NCBI RefSeq assembly: GCF_004210375.1
Contig: NC_134833.1
Coordinates: 24,990,063 to 25,054,062 of the forward strand
Source: Tachypleus tridentatus
Taxonomy: Eukaryota > Arthropoda > Merostomata > Xiphosura > Limulidae
DNA: 64,000 bases
Direction: 5' to 3'
Each line of letters opens with the position of its first letter. Within the stretch, counting starts at the first letter, position 1. The position numbers and the translations under genes were made by a program. Shown here piece by piece: positions 37,145 to 49,827 of this stretch. Below the pieces are notes generated by a model, which had not been told where the DNA came from, did not search any database, and saw nothing but the letters and a program-made list of their open reading frames with translations.

Positions 37145-40100
37145 TTTGAAATAATTGTTTCAAAGTAATATTTGTGGTGTTGGCATATTTATACATAATC
37201 GATGTAACGCTCGTGTTATTCATAATGGCTGTGATTTTGAAGGTCGTGTACGTTGGCTTGATGGGTTTTGGCGTACCTTTATACGTATTGTTTGTATATA
37301 TGCCCTGATGGGTGGGACTGATCGAAAATTTGTTTTCCGGAATCTGCATCAGTATTAAATATCTAGTCGCCCCCTTATTGGTTGCGGTGATTTTAATTGT
37401 ATTTCTGACCCACTTTTAGTCAAATGTGAATGGAATTTTTTAAGCAGTATGGTCTCATATGAAGATTTAAAGAATATTATGTGTACCTATTCATTGTGTG
37501 ATATTTGATAGAGGTTACATCCCAATTTAAAGGAATTTACTTGGACGAATAGATCTATTTCAACTCGTATTCACCGCTTTTTAGTTTCAATTCAACTTCT
37601 TCAAGGCTCAGTATTTTGTCGTATTCTTTCTTGTACATTTTCTGATCATGGTTTTGTGGAACTTTGCCTTTATAATATTTCAACGATTTCTTTTGGACCT
37701 GGTTATTTTATGTTATACGTCTAAATAAATCATGTTGCATGATTCCTTTACTAATGCTCTTCTTAATCTCTGGTCTGTATTTGCTTCAGCTCATCCTGAT
37801 TTTCGTTGGTGGTGTAACTTCAAAACAGCTGTCAAGCTCTGGCAATTCGTATTTCAAAAGCAATTTGTCGAGAACGTCTATCTCATATTAAAGAGCTACA
37901 ACACAAAATATAAACTGCTAATTTGAATCCTCTCTTAACTAGCGATGAGAAACGTATTAAACGTGTTTTACGTAGTGCTTTAAACGATCTATTACAGGCT
38001 CGTTTGGGAGGTGCCATTATTTGTTCTAAGGCAAATTTATTGTCGGATTGAGAAACGGTCACAAATTATTTCATTTGTCGGGAATGTCGCAATGGTGGGC
38101 GAAAATGCTTAACTTCTCTGACAACAGACAGCGGAAAAATAACTGGTACGTCGAATATTTGACCTGTTGTAGAATCTTACTTCACTCATTTATTTGCTCG
38201 TTACAATTGTGATTCTTCCTTGGTTTCCTATTTTTTTAAATAACTTGCCTCAACTTTCTTTCACACACAATGATAGATTGGCTGCAACTATAACGTATGA
38301 CGAATGCCACATTGCTTTAAAATCGATGGAAGGTGGGAAATCGCAGGTTTGTATGGCTTACCTAAATAATTTTATATTCGTTATTTTCACTTATTTGGTG
38401 CTAAATGTATTCAGCTAATAAATGATGACTTCAGTGATGGTTTTCACCTAATTTTGCTCGAGGTGTTATTTCGCATATTCCCCAAACAAATCGTGATTGC
38501 AGTTTAATTCAAAATTGGCGCTTATTACTCTTTTGAATGTTGACTATAAAATCTTAACCAAAGTTTTAACACTTCGTTACGACCCGTCTTGGCTGACGTC
38601 ATTAGTCTTGATCAAGCTTGTGCCGTTTCCGGTCGTCGTTTTTGTGATCTACTACATCTCATTCGCGATGTTATTATGTTCGAGAACGAAACGCTGACTG
38701 CGCTGTTGTGTCTGTTGTCAGGAATATGAATTTGACCGCATATCACACGATTATCTGTTCCGTGTTCTGTCGGCTTTTCGGTTTCTCCCTGTGTTTGTTG
38801 ATTACATTCGTAGATTATATCTATCTGCTGAAAGGTGTGTTGGTTAATGGTTTTTTTCAGGGATTTATTTCCCATTCATAGATCGTTCCATCAAGGTTGT
38901 AGTCTATCCGTGGTCTTGTATGTTTTGTGTTTGGAACCACTTTTGCGTAAGATGACACTTTATTTTGGACGTTGTGGTCTTCCTGTTACTGTTGAGTTTG
39001 TTGAGTATGTTGCATTTGCTGATAATGTATCGTTTATTTGTCGATCTCGAGACAGTGTACATCATATGTTTTCGTTACTTGATTTATTTTGTTTTTTTTT
39101 CAGGGGCAAAAGTTAAGCGTGAAAAAGCACTTGGTTTGTTGTTGGGGCCGTGGGTGTCGAGCATCGTTGACTTGTATCCTATTCAGTGGTCTTGAGATAA
39201 TATCCAGATGTTTGGAGTTCTGTTTGGTGGAATCTCTGGTCGTGCTAACTGGGAGCGTCTCCTTTCTTCTTTTCACACAAATCTAAATGATTCATTTTAT
39301 TGTCACTTTTCATTGCGAGAGAGAGCGTTATATTTTAATGTATTTCATTGTTTTAAACTGTGGTTTAATGGGGGTATATTTCCGATTGAACGATCACATT
39401 TGGCTGTATTACTTAGTAATCTTTCGAAGTTTTTCTGGAAGAGTAAGAACTCGTTTATTCGTCGGGATATTTTATATTTATTTGTCACTAATGGTGGATC
39501 GAGAGTGTGTGATATGAAACTGAAATTACAGGCTTTTATTTTATTTCATGTTGTGGATCTTCTTAGTCCCAGGCATGCTCAATGGAAATATTTTGCGCGA
39601 TTTTGGTTTGGTTTTCATTTACATCACTTACGATCTGAATTTCTCTCTAATGCTTCACCACGTTCATCTTTTCATTTACTGCATTTTTACAATTCACTTT
39701 TCATTTACTGCATTTTTACAATTCACTGTTGAGGCTTTACAGGGAATGCTGTTCTCAGTTTTGTGAATTTGACTGGTCGTAAGCAACGGTTAAAGTCATT
39801 TTAACAAACTTTAACGGTATCTGAGACACCTATAATATTATGTTGTATCCAGGTTTGAGGTTAACTTGGCAATGGAAGTATGTGACACATATTTCGTATC
39901 ATCCTCGAGTTTTTTTTTTATCTTAATTGGAAATTATGACACCAAGTCCTGCCCACTCAGTCGTTTTTGTTTCGGCATCATATTGAATCTCCGTCGCGTC
40001 ATTCCTGTTTCTTACATGAAGATGTTGAACATTTGTTTAATACGTGTCGTGTAATTTGTCCTGTGTGGAAAAGATGTGTTACTTTCCTCAGCTGTTGTTC

Positions 40101-40264
40101 TGATGGTTTAGTTTTTTTGTTTTTTTTTCCATGTATATAACCTGTTGGATAATTCTAGTAAACTCCATGTATAACTGTAATTGTCAACAAGATTGTTATT
40201 GTAATTTTGTTATAATTTTCTATAATGCATGTAGTTTGTTTCTTTGTTTTTAATAATAAATAAA
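37145..40264 (+). mobile_element. old, decayed LINE (Tx1/L1-like) inserted in a relic 5S gene
   Basis: Plus-strand LINE remnant, about 3.1 kb, 5'-truncated and with many frame breaks. Order of recognisable parts: endonuclease remains (VRWLDGFWRTFIRIVCIYA, MGGTDRKFVFRNL, then a Gly-Asp-Phe-Asn match near 37380-37395); reverse transcriptase remains (LITLLNVDYKILTKVLTLR, HQGCSLSVVLYVLCLEPLL, YVAFADNVSFICRSRDS); post-RT part (RERALYFNVF, RHAQWKYFARFWFG); and a C-terminal Cys/His region near 39940-40070. The 3' end is a short aataataaataaa tail instead of a long poly(A). It abuts the 3' half of a 5S gene in the same orientation, so it inserted into 5S like the young LINE, but at another nucleotide and with a different sequence. 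Confidence 0.8.
39669..39726 (+). repeat. 29-bp tandem duplication in the old LINE
   Basis: Two exact copies of a 29-bp segment beginning ttttcatttactgc, side by side. A local duplication inside the LINE remnant. Confidence 0.9.
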
Positions 40265-40265
40265 G

Positions 40266-40329
40266 AGCAACGTCGGGCCCGGTTAGTATTTGAGAAAATG
40301 ACCATCTGTGAATATCAGGTGATGACGAC
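40266..40329 (+). pseudogene. 5S rRNA 3' fragment (relic), downstream of the old LINE
   Basis: Plus-strand 5S remnant from about nt 55 to the 3' end (agcaacgtcgggcccggtta onward to gatgacgac), followed by an eight-T terminator remnant at 40330. It carries many substitutions in the box C region, so it is not expected to make 5S RNA. It keeps gcaacgtcggg where the active copies have gcaacggcggg. The 5' half of this gene is missing on the other side of the LINE. Confidence 0.85.
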
Positions 40330-40695
40330 TTTTTTTTCACGTTCAAATTGGTACGTCTCGCAAAGAGCTGATCGATACTTCTCACTTTTTCACAAGTTCT
40401 GATAGAAGAGATAAAAAAAATCCTTCTCGAAAGAACGTGGTGGGCTCAAGTGAAGTGCTTTAATATGATGTGTCGATAATGGTAAACTCTTGGGAAAACA
40501 TTTTTGTCGTGGGAACTAATCTACTTTTCCATCAGTTATAGAGGAAAAATCCATGCAAGTAACGAACGAAAGTCATCAAGTCAGTTAATTAAACACGCTT
40601 CCGAAACGTATTCTTGACCAGAGGCTTTAGCGAACAAAACGGAATTCAAACCATCATTTCCTGCGATCGTCAAGAAAAGTACCAGCTCCAAGCAC
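40330..40695 (+). repeat. decayed 5S spacer in inverted orientation (relic unit R2)
   Basis: Continues directly from the relic 5S fragment: T run, cacgttcaaatt, ctcgcaaagagctgatcgat and further spacer blocks to about agctccaagca. Orientation is opposite to the active arrays. It stops where the ORF1 fragment begins. Confidence 0.85.
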
Positions 40696-40701
40696 GGATT
40701 C

Positions 40702-41367
40702 CAGCAGGGGGATAACTACTAGCCCGTTCCCTGGCCCCACCAGAAACCGTCAGTCGACTGGAAGATACATCCACCCAAGGGGTAGCTGTAGTCTCCATTG
40801 AAAGGGAAACCTCCGAATCAGCGCGTTGACGAACAGACAGTCTTTCAGCGTCTTCAGGCACTGCACGAGAAGCAACAACAGTGGCCACGTCAGCGTCGTC
40901 ACAAGAAGAAGGCCGAGGAACAACAAGCTTGGGACAACGTTGTCGAACATGTCCTTGCACATGACAATGTCGGCAAATAAACTGGGGACAATCGCGATAT
41001 AAATGATCCGCCCCCAAACATAAATTACACACTTTTGACTGGCGATAATGCTTCACCTTTAACATAACCGCCTTGCCCAAAGGATCAAAAACTTTCACAA
41101 CGTACGGCAAAGAGATACACTTTTCACTAAAAGACACACGAACATGGCGTATACCTAAATATATGCCCTGGTCTCTCTTCCACACTATAGGGCTCCTTAC
41201 TTCACAAGCAAAATCCTTAAGTTTATTTAGAAAAACATCATCGGCTATATATTCTGGTACTTCCATAAAAGAAACAGTAATAGTGCGTTTAGTTACACCA
41301 TTAGCCAAACAATGTACACCATTTACAACAAGACCAGCATCGACAGCTAGGTCCACGTAGGCAGGGA
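40702..41367 (-). mobile_element. LINE ORF1 fragment (subfamily related to the 5S LINE)
   Basis: Minus-strand piece covering roughly residues 60-285 of ORF1, with an unbroken frame. It contains ANGVTKRTITVSFMEVPEY, SPIVWKRDQGIYLGIRHVRV, and both CCHC knuckles (CNLCLGADHLYRDC and CRHCHVQGHVRQRC). It is clearly related to ORF1 of the full LINEs but has many substitutions, so it is another subfamily or an older copy. No 5' end, no ORF2 and no tail: a fragment cut on both sides. It sits exactly where repeat orientation flips, between relic spacer R2 and the start of array 2, and meets array 2 within a short gaaga match. Confidence 0.85.
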
Positions 41368-41757
41368 GAAGATAGTTTATTTCTTTTCTCTCCAATATAC
41401 GTCTGATTGGAGGAGTTTGGTTTAAAGTGAAATGGAACGCGGCTCACGCCACCTGCTTAGAGAGCTGCTACTTTTCTTGAACGATCGCAGGAAATGAATG
41501 TTTGAACTTCGTTTTCGAAGCGTGTTTTATCAACTGACTTGTTGATGGAAAAGTTGATTAGTTCCTATAACAAAATGTTTTCCCAACAGTTTACCATTAT
41601 AAACACTTAGTATTAAGGCACTTCAATTGAGCCAACCAATTTCTTTCTCTCTTCGGAAGGATTTTTATCTCTTAAATCAGAAATTGTGAAAAAAGTGAGA
41701 GGTATCGATCAGCTCTTTGCGAGACCTACAAATTTCAAAGTGAAAAAAAAAAAAAAA

Positions 41758-41874
41758 GTCATCATCACCCGGTATTCCCAGGTGGTCACCCTCCCAAGTA
41801 CTAACGGGCCCGCCGTTGCTTAGCTTCGGTGATCGGACGAGAACCGGCGCTTTCAACGTGGTATGAACGATGAC
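41758..41874 (-). rRNA. 5S ribosomal RNA, copy 15 (one base short)
   Basis: Uninterrupted, 117 bp: lacks one base in the C/G run around nt 66-71 (taacgggccc on plus). Either a variant or a homopolymer error. 15-T terminator. The spacer marker downstream is caaagtg. Confidence 0.93.
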
Positions 41875-43601
41875 AGTTTAATTTTCTTTCTTATTTGGTG
41901 TTTTAAGTGTTACTCTAAAAGAAAATCGTTGTCGCAGCCCAAAATTTCCTAGTTGTGAAATATAAGAGATGCTTTAGGAATTCACTTTTACTGGAGGACG
42001 CTGGAAAGTGGAGCCTGATAACTCTGGTTTGCGTTACACATCCCCGGAACTACACGAGTGTCATTTCGGGGGTATGGAAACTGTCGCTCACAGGCGTGTG
42101 TGTCATTCACATGGAACACTTAAATTGATCAATTTAGCCTCTGAGAACTTTTCTCAAACGTCTTTAGTCACATGTTGGTGTTTATGTCTTCTTTATATTT
42201 CTTTCGGACCTACTTTCGCAAAATCTGGTATTTTACTCTCGTTACACAGGCCCACATCCCATCACTTACAGATGTGTGTGCAGAATTTAGATTTTAACAC
42301 GAGCTTGCATCGGGATTAGAATTATTTAATATTCACCTTCTTTCATTCGTCATTTGGCTATACACATTAATTTACCTGTGTTTATTAACGTGTATTTTGG
42401 TTTCCATCGGGAGAAGTCGTGTGTACTCGCCTCCTTCTCCCCCTACAACAAAATAGTATTAAACGCTGGTTACCGTCTAGTGGGAGTGCCTCAGAAGTCG
42501 CTCTTTTGTCTCTCGCTAAAGAAGTGTATGGATATTAATGAAAGTACGTTGCAAAAACTGGGAATAATTCTCTGACGTTATAGAAACAGAATGAATAAAG
42601 GAACAGCACCTGTCACACTCGGCTACTACCGTTCGCGAGTCGGAAGCGTGCCACGTACCGAGTTCCTACTTATCTGAAGACGTTTCCTTCGCGTTTTGCT
42701 TGCACTGCTATGTTTACAATTTTGCTTTTACTGTTTTGTAACTCTTTTTTTTTCTTGTTGTTTCTACTCACCTATTTTGTTTTATACTCCAATAGCAAAG
42801 ACTCTTGTCGTTATTGGAAAGTTAATTTTCAAATGTACATACATATAAAATAGATATTTGATTTATAAATAAGGTGTTCAATCGTCGGTGTCTCCGAGTG
42901 AAGTCTCTCTCTGCTGGGTTATATTTCTAGACAAAGTAATTTTACAAAACGTAGCGAACGAACGTTATGTAAGGAAACTCGAAATATTTGTCGCATCGCC
43001 TTTTCTGTGTAGCAGACAGATCCCTCGACAATTGCTTTTTCCCAGGCAAAACGTGCACGAGCGAGACAATTTTGTGAAATAGGGAAACGTTTTAAATTCC
43101 ATCTGTATAAGACTGCCTTAGATTGATGTGGGCTGGATCTACTCGTTAACGAAGTTTCTGTTTTGTAGACTTCGCACCCTTTGTGCATTCCGAAGATCGA
43201 CCCGCGAAGATAGTTTATTTCTTTCTCTCCAATATACGTCTGATTGGAGGAGTTTGGTTTAAAGTGAAATGGAACGCGGCTCACGCCACCTGCTTAGAGA
43301 GCTGCTACTTTTCTTGAACGATCGCAGGAAATGAATGTTTGAACTTCGTTTTCGAAGCGTGTTTTATCAACTGACTTGTTGATGGAAAAGTTGATTAGTT
43401 CCTATAACAAAATGTTTTCCCAACAGTTTACCATTATAAACACTTAGTATTAAGGCACTTCAATTGAGCCAACCAATTTCTTTCTCTCTTTCGGGAAGGA
43501 TTTTTTATCTCTTAAATCAGAAATTGTGAAAAAAGTGAGAGGTATCGATCAGCTCTTTGCGAGACCTACAAATTTCAAAGTGAAAAAAAAAAAAAAAAAA
43601 A

Positions 43602-43719
43602 GTCATCATCACCCGGTATTCCCAGGTGGTCACCCTCCCAAGTACTAACCGGGCCCGCCGTTGCTTAGCTTCGGTGATCGGACGAGAACCGGCGCTTTCA
43701 ACGTGGTATGAACGATGAC
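43602..43719 (-). rRNA. 5S ribosomal RNA, copy 16
   Basis: Uninterrupted 118-bp majority sequence with a 19-T terminator and the caaagtg spacer marker. Confidence 0.96.
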
Positions 43720-45435
43720 AGTTTAATTCTTTTTCTTATTTGGTGTTTTAAGTGTTACTCTAAAAGAAAATCGTTGTCGCAGCCCAAAATTTCCTAGTTG
43801 TGAAATATAAGAGATGCTTTAGGAATTCACTTTTACTGGAGGACGCTGGAAAGTGGAGCCTGATAACTCTGGTTTGCGTTACACATCCCCGGAACTACAC
43901 GAGTGTCATTTCGGGGGTATGGAAACTGTCGCTCACAGGCGTGTGTGTCATTCACATGGAACACTTAAATTGATCAATTTAGCCTCTGAGAACTTTTCTC
44001 AAACGTCTTTTAGTCACATGTTGGTGTTTATGTCTTCTTTATATTTCTTTCGGACCTACTTTCGCAAAATCTGGTATTTTACTCTCGTTACACAGGCCCA
44101 CATCCCATCACTTACAGATGTGTGTGCAGAATTTAGATTTTAACACGAGCTTGCATCGGGATTAGAATTATTTAATATTCACCTTCTTTCATTCGTCATT
44201 TGGCTATACACATTAATTTACCTGTGTTTATTAACGTGTATTTTGGTTTCCATCGGGAGAAGTCGTGTGTACTCGCCTCCTTCTCCCCCTACAACAAAAT
44301 AGTATTAAACGCTGGTTACCGTCTAGTGGAGTGCCTCAGAAGTCGCTCTTTTGTCTCTCGCTAAAGAAGTGTATGGATATTAATGAAAGTACGTTGCAAA
44401 ACTGGGAATAATTCTCTGACGTTATAGAAACAGAATGAATAAAGGAACAGCACCTGTCACACTCGGCTACTACCGTTCGCGAGTCGGAAGCGTGCCACGT
44501 ACCGAGTTCCTACTTATCTGAAGACGTTTCCTTCGCGTTTTGCTTGCACTGCTATGTTTGACAATTTTGCTTTTACTGTTTTGTAACTCTTTTTTTCTTG
44601 TTGTTTCTACTCACCTATTTTGTTTTATACTCCAATAGCAAAGACTCTTGTCGTTATTGGAAAGTTAATTTTCAAATGTACATACATATAAAATAGATAT
44701 TTGATTTATAAATAAGGTGTTCAATCGTCGGTGTCTCCGAGTGAAGTCTCTCTCTGCTGGGTTATATTTCTAGACAAAGTAATTTTACAAAACGTAGCGA
44801 ACGAACGTTATGTAAGGAAACTCGAAATATTTGTCGCATCGCCTTTTCTGTGTAGCAGACAGATCCCTCGACAATTGCTTTTTCTCAGGCAAAACGTGCA
44901 CGAGCGAGACAATTTTGTGAAATAGGGAAACGTTTTAAATTCCATCTGTATAAGACTGCCTTAGATTGATGTGGGCTGGATCTACTCGTTAACGAAGTTT
45001 CTGTTTTGTAGACTTCGCACCCTTTGTGCATTCGAAGATCGACCCGCGAAGATAGTTTATTTCTTTTCTCTCCAATATACGTCTGATTGAGGAGTTTGGT
45101 TTAAAGTGAAATGGAACGCGGCTCACGCCACCTGCTTAGAGAGCTGCTACTTTTCTTGAACGATCGCAGGAAATGAATGTTTGAACTTCGTTTTCGAAGC
45201 GTGTTTTATCAACTGACTTGTTGATGGAAAAGTTGATTAGTTCCTATAACAAAATGTTTTCCCAACAGTTTACCATTATAAACACTTAGTATTAAGGCAC
45301 TTCAATTGAGCCAACCAATTTCTTTCTCTCTTTCGGGAAGGATTTTTATCTCTTAAATCAGAAATTGTGAAAAAGTGAGAGGTATCGATCAGCTCTTTGC
45401 GAGACCTACAAATTTCAACGTGAAAAAAAAAAAAA

Positions 45436-45527
45436 GTCATCATCACCCGGTATTCCCAGGTGGTCACCCTCCCAAGTACTAACCGGGCCCGCCGTTGCTT
45501 AGCTTCGGTGATCGGACGAGAACCGGC
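45436..45527 (-). pseudogene. 5S rRNA copy 17, 3' part (nt 27-118) split by LINE A
   Basis: Downstream part of a 5S gene interrupted by LINE A; its partner is 51041-51079. It keeps the whole internal control region (box A to box C) and a 13-T terminator but lacks nt 1-26. The first 13 nt (27-39) are the target-site duplication. Confidence 0.95.
45515..45527 (-). repeat. target-site duplication, 3' side of LINE A
   Basis: gacgagaaccggc, 13 bp, identical to 51041-51053. Confidence 0.95.
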
Positions 45528-45794
45528 TTTTTTTTTTTTTCTTTATTTATCCCACCTCAACGAGGGGTATACACAGAAATACAACAAATAAAACACAAGT
45601 TAATGAATTAGCATGTAACAATAGCTCTATAGATTACCATGCTGAAAATTACCACAAAGTTAATAAAATTAAGGAAAAGAAATAAAAGAGGTAATTGGAA
45701 CAGCAGGTAATCCAACTAACATTATAATGAACATTAACAAACAAGAAATCAATGGATCTTCCATTGGTAACAAAAAATATAATGAAATAACAAC

Positions 45795-48700
45795 TTATCT
45801 TAACAACGTACACAAGAAATAACCTTGGGCACCTTGGGTTACCAAGCTACCAACATAAGAATACACAGAATAAAAAAAACATTTAATGAGTTATGTAACA
45901 AAGATCTATGATAATGAAGATATATATGTCTCCGTACACGCACTTTAAACATGGAAATTAAATGAATGACGCGATTTCGTGCCAAAGAAACTGAACGAGC
46001 AGAACATATAACCTGACGTGCCAAACTTGTAATTAAACGGAATATGTTCCAGCATCTCCTGGTAACGAAGGATGAGATCCCACTAAGAGGCATCTCCTCC
46101 ATACCCAGTTTGATATGGGACATCCAAAATAAAATGCCAATAATTTATATACATATGACCACAGGGGCTGTACAAAAGGACATTGGAAAAAACAGATGGT
46201 CTATGGTTTCTGGCGCCTGGGAACAGAAAGTGCACAACCCTGTGGGATGTCTGTCCATATGTATCAGCTTGACATTTGTGGTAATCGCCCGCAACCAGAG
46301 TAAATAATCCACATCACAAACAAAAAAACCCACAAAAGAAGAATAAGCGTTTTTACGAATGCGTTTCCAGTCTCCAGGAGGAACAATATCCCCCCAGTAG
46401 AATGGAGCAGGGAAATTAGTAGCGAGTGAAAACTGTAAATATCCCACCAGTTGCCGCACAGATAAACCTTGAAAATGAACTCGATTATCGGAGTGGTCCA
46501 GAAAATATAAATCCACAACACATGTGGACGACGGAAGAGGAGCCGGCTGGGTAGACAAAATCGGCAACCACTCCACAGGCAACGCCTCCTTGAGCATATG
46601 AAAATGTGAAAAAATTGTGCGGGCATTGGCCAACGGGTCAGCGTCCGTACACATTTCAATCACTGCCCCCACCGGAAGAAAAGCAGGGAGCACTTCGTAC
46701 GTTAAATGACGGACCTGAACCAAACCTACGTTAATAAATTCAGGAAAATGAAATGTTCGGTGGCGAACATCAACAATAGCCGGATTGAAAAACAAAGGTT
46801 CATCAAAAATTTGGGGGGGGAAAGAGGAGCTGGGACAATCCCTTTATCCCCAAGAAGAACCTTCCAGGCATGAAACATTTCCTGAATATAGAAAGGTAAC
46901 GATTTCACAAAACGTGGCAAAATACGGCATTGAAGAATCCGAAAGCTTAAAGAGAGATTACCATAACAAGAAAAAAATCCAGAAAGAAGTTGTCGCAAGG
47001 TGGAAGGACAAGAAGCATCCAAACAACGCTGCAACAACTTCAAACGGAATGCGAGTTTACGAGTGTTAACATCAACCAAGTTGATACCTCCACAATCATA
47101 ACTCCGAATCAGAATACCGTATGCTACTTTATGTATACCTCCCCGCCAAATAAAATCCAGTATACATTTGCGAAATCTAGCCTCAAACTGTCTTGGCAAC
47201 GGGAGTATATTCAACGGGTACCATAACACCGATGCCACCAAGGAGTTCACCACAAGAGATTTACCCTTTAGCGACAAAGAACGAAATCGCCACGACACCA
47301 AGACACGAGATACCCTGCGCAATACACCCCTGCCACGTATCTTGCAGCATGACATCGAAATTAGAGTGGAAAACTATTCCCAAAATCCGAATAGGATCCT
47401 GGGAAATTCTCAACTCACCAAGGACGAAGTCTGCAGAAGAGGCCAAACACCCAACCCACAAACCCTGACTCTTGGTCCAGTTGATCTTCCCACCAGTAGC
47501 TTTGCCAAAAGTTTGGCAGACATCCAACACATGCGGCAAAGATTCGGCGTCTCGTAAGGTTAAGGTGGTATCATCAGCATGCTGATAAGTAAGTGAAGGC
47601 GTGGTGAGTAGCACATCACCACCAATACCAGTAATATGTACATTATGGACTAACATATTTCGTAACGGTTCGACACTGAGAACGTAAAGTAGAGCAGACA
47701 TGGGGCATCCTTGACGAATACCCCGAGTAATAGCAAAATCATTAGTGAGAAATCCATTAAACTTTAACACAACTAGAAATAGAAGTATAGCAAAGACGAA
47801 CCCAATGAACAAAAGTAGAACCAAAACCCATACGCAGAAGAAGTTGAAATAGATAGTCATAGGCAACCCGATCAAAGGCTTGCATCTGATCGAGCTTCAA
47901 AAAGATTCCACCCTGGCCGGTACGTGCTAAAGACTGCAATAGCAAAACGAGTGTTAATGGAGTATCAGCAACGTCCCGTCCAGGTATACACCCGGATTGG
48001 TCATCTGAAACTAAGCTGGAGATCACAGACGAAAGGCGACGAGCCAGCACTTTGGCCAAAAGCTTATAGTCAGTACAAAGCAATGTCAAAGGCCGGCTGT
48101 TAGCCGCCAACCGTCGATCCCCTTTCGGGATAGGAACAATTACCCCAGAACACATTGTACGGAGCAACTGTGGAGAGGAAACAGTTGAGACAAGACAGAT
48201 AAAAAGTCGTCAACAAAAAGAGGTAGAAAATATTTGAAAAATTCGGAGGTAAAACCATCCAAACCAGGAGATTTGCCCAGCGGTAAACTGTCTAAAGCAG
48301 CGATAACTTCCGGAACCGTGAATGGAGCATCACAAATATTAGCTTGTTCACTGGAAAGAGTTCGATCAACAAATGAGAGAACTAAATCTATGTCTGCCTG
48401 CAGAACGATATCCTTAGAGTACAGTGCGGAATAATACTGATGTAAAACAGCAGCGATATCTTCCACACCGGACACCTCCACACCCCTATCAGTGAGCATG
48501 GATCTAAACTCAATTCTGCTTTGACGGACCTTTTCCATACGAAGAAAGTAAGACGTAGATCTCTCACCCTCCTCAAACCAACGAATATGAGATCGAATCC
48601 TCGCCCCCTCTATGGTATCGTGATCCAAAGTCTCCAATGCATCTTCAAGTTCATACAATTTGACCTTAGATCTACCAGGGAAACGGGTCAGTTTTCGAAG

Positions 48701-49664
48701 CTCACGATTGATGGACGACTCAAGCTGACATTTGCGAGAACGGGATGCCCGCGCACGAAGAATCGAATAACGCTCGGTAAGTAAACGGAACGCGCATTTC
48801 AATTGTTCATACCATTTAATTTTATCAGTCCCATAAACTGACCAACTACGACTTCTGGCGATCAACAGCTTAATGGCTTTCACATATTCGGCATCCCTCA
48901 ATAACTGGTTATTGAAGTGCCAAAAATTAGGACCTTTCACAATTGGTCGCAGAGTAAGGTCGAAGCCCAATAAAGCGTGATCTGTAGCAGGAAACCACAA
49001 CGTACGGAAACGTTGGACAGTCCCCTGCAAGGTAGAAGAAAGCAAAACCCTGTCAATACGTGACGACATCATCTCACCATTAACAAAACGCTTCCATGTG
49101 AAACCAGGTGTAGTCGGCGATATGAGTGAATGCGCATCAAGCAAATCAAACCTATTAAGAAACTGGACAAAGCCGAACGGCTGGCGTCTCGGTAGAAACG
49201 GACCGGAAATCGATCGCGTGCCACATCCACCACACAATTAAAATCTCCCACAACAAGCAATCCCGTGCAACCATCCAAACAATACTCCAAGTTTTGGAAA
49301 ATTCCCGTCGCTCGGAGATATCGCGAGGAGCGTACACAGATGATAACAGATAAGACAAAGACTCGAAACTGAATTTGACTGTCAGAACCCTACCCACCCC
49401 ATCAGAAGAAACGAATGTAACATTATCACACAAAAACTGCTGTACCAAGATAGCAACCCCTTGTCGGCCAGAAATAGAATTATTAAAAAAAACTACACCT
49501 GGCCAAAATTTCAGAACGACATCAGGAAAATCATCAGTGAAAAACGTTTCCTGTAAACAAACAACATCAAAATTAGTAACAAAGTAATCCAGGTAATAAG
49601 CCAGCTTACTAACATTACGCAACCCATTACAATTCAAAACTCCCACCCTTAGTAAATGTACCAT
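45795..49664 (-). CDS. LINE A ORF2: endonuclease / reverse transcriptase
   Basis: About 1,285-residue replication protein that nicks the target and copies LINE RNA onto the nick. Start chosen at the ATG of MVHLLRVGVLNCNGL, which places the first endonuclease motif (Asn in VLNCNG) near the N-terminus. Endonuclease: CLQETF (Glu), VYAP, VVGDFNCV (Asp/Asn, about 49233-49254), SRIDRVLLS, ATDHALLGFDL. Reverse transcriptase: GVIVPIPKG, SRPLTLLCTDYKLLAKVLA, FLKLDQMQAFDRVAYD, IRQGCPMSALLYVLS, YQHADDTTLT (His in place of the more common Phe/Tyr before ADD), KINWTKSQGLW. C-terminal CTFC-x8-H-x4-C knuckle region near 46170-46240. The frame breaks several times, mostly at homopolymers where copy B is intact, so some breaks may be consensus errors. 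Longest intact piece: 48140-49237. Confidence 0.88.
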
Positions 49665-49827
49665 GCTAAAGAGAAAGTAAAGGTACAAGAATTGAAAGGA
49701 AACTGTCACAAACACAAAAATAACAAGAATAAATGTAAAGATCTAAGCAAACATGCACAAAGTTCAAATAACAATAAATGACAGTCTTACACGAACTGAA
49801 ACAAACAAACTGTCACAAAAAACACAT

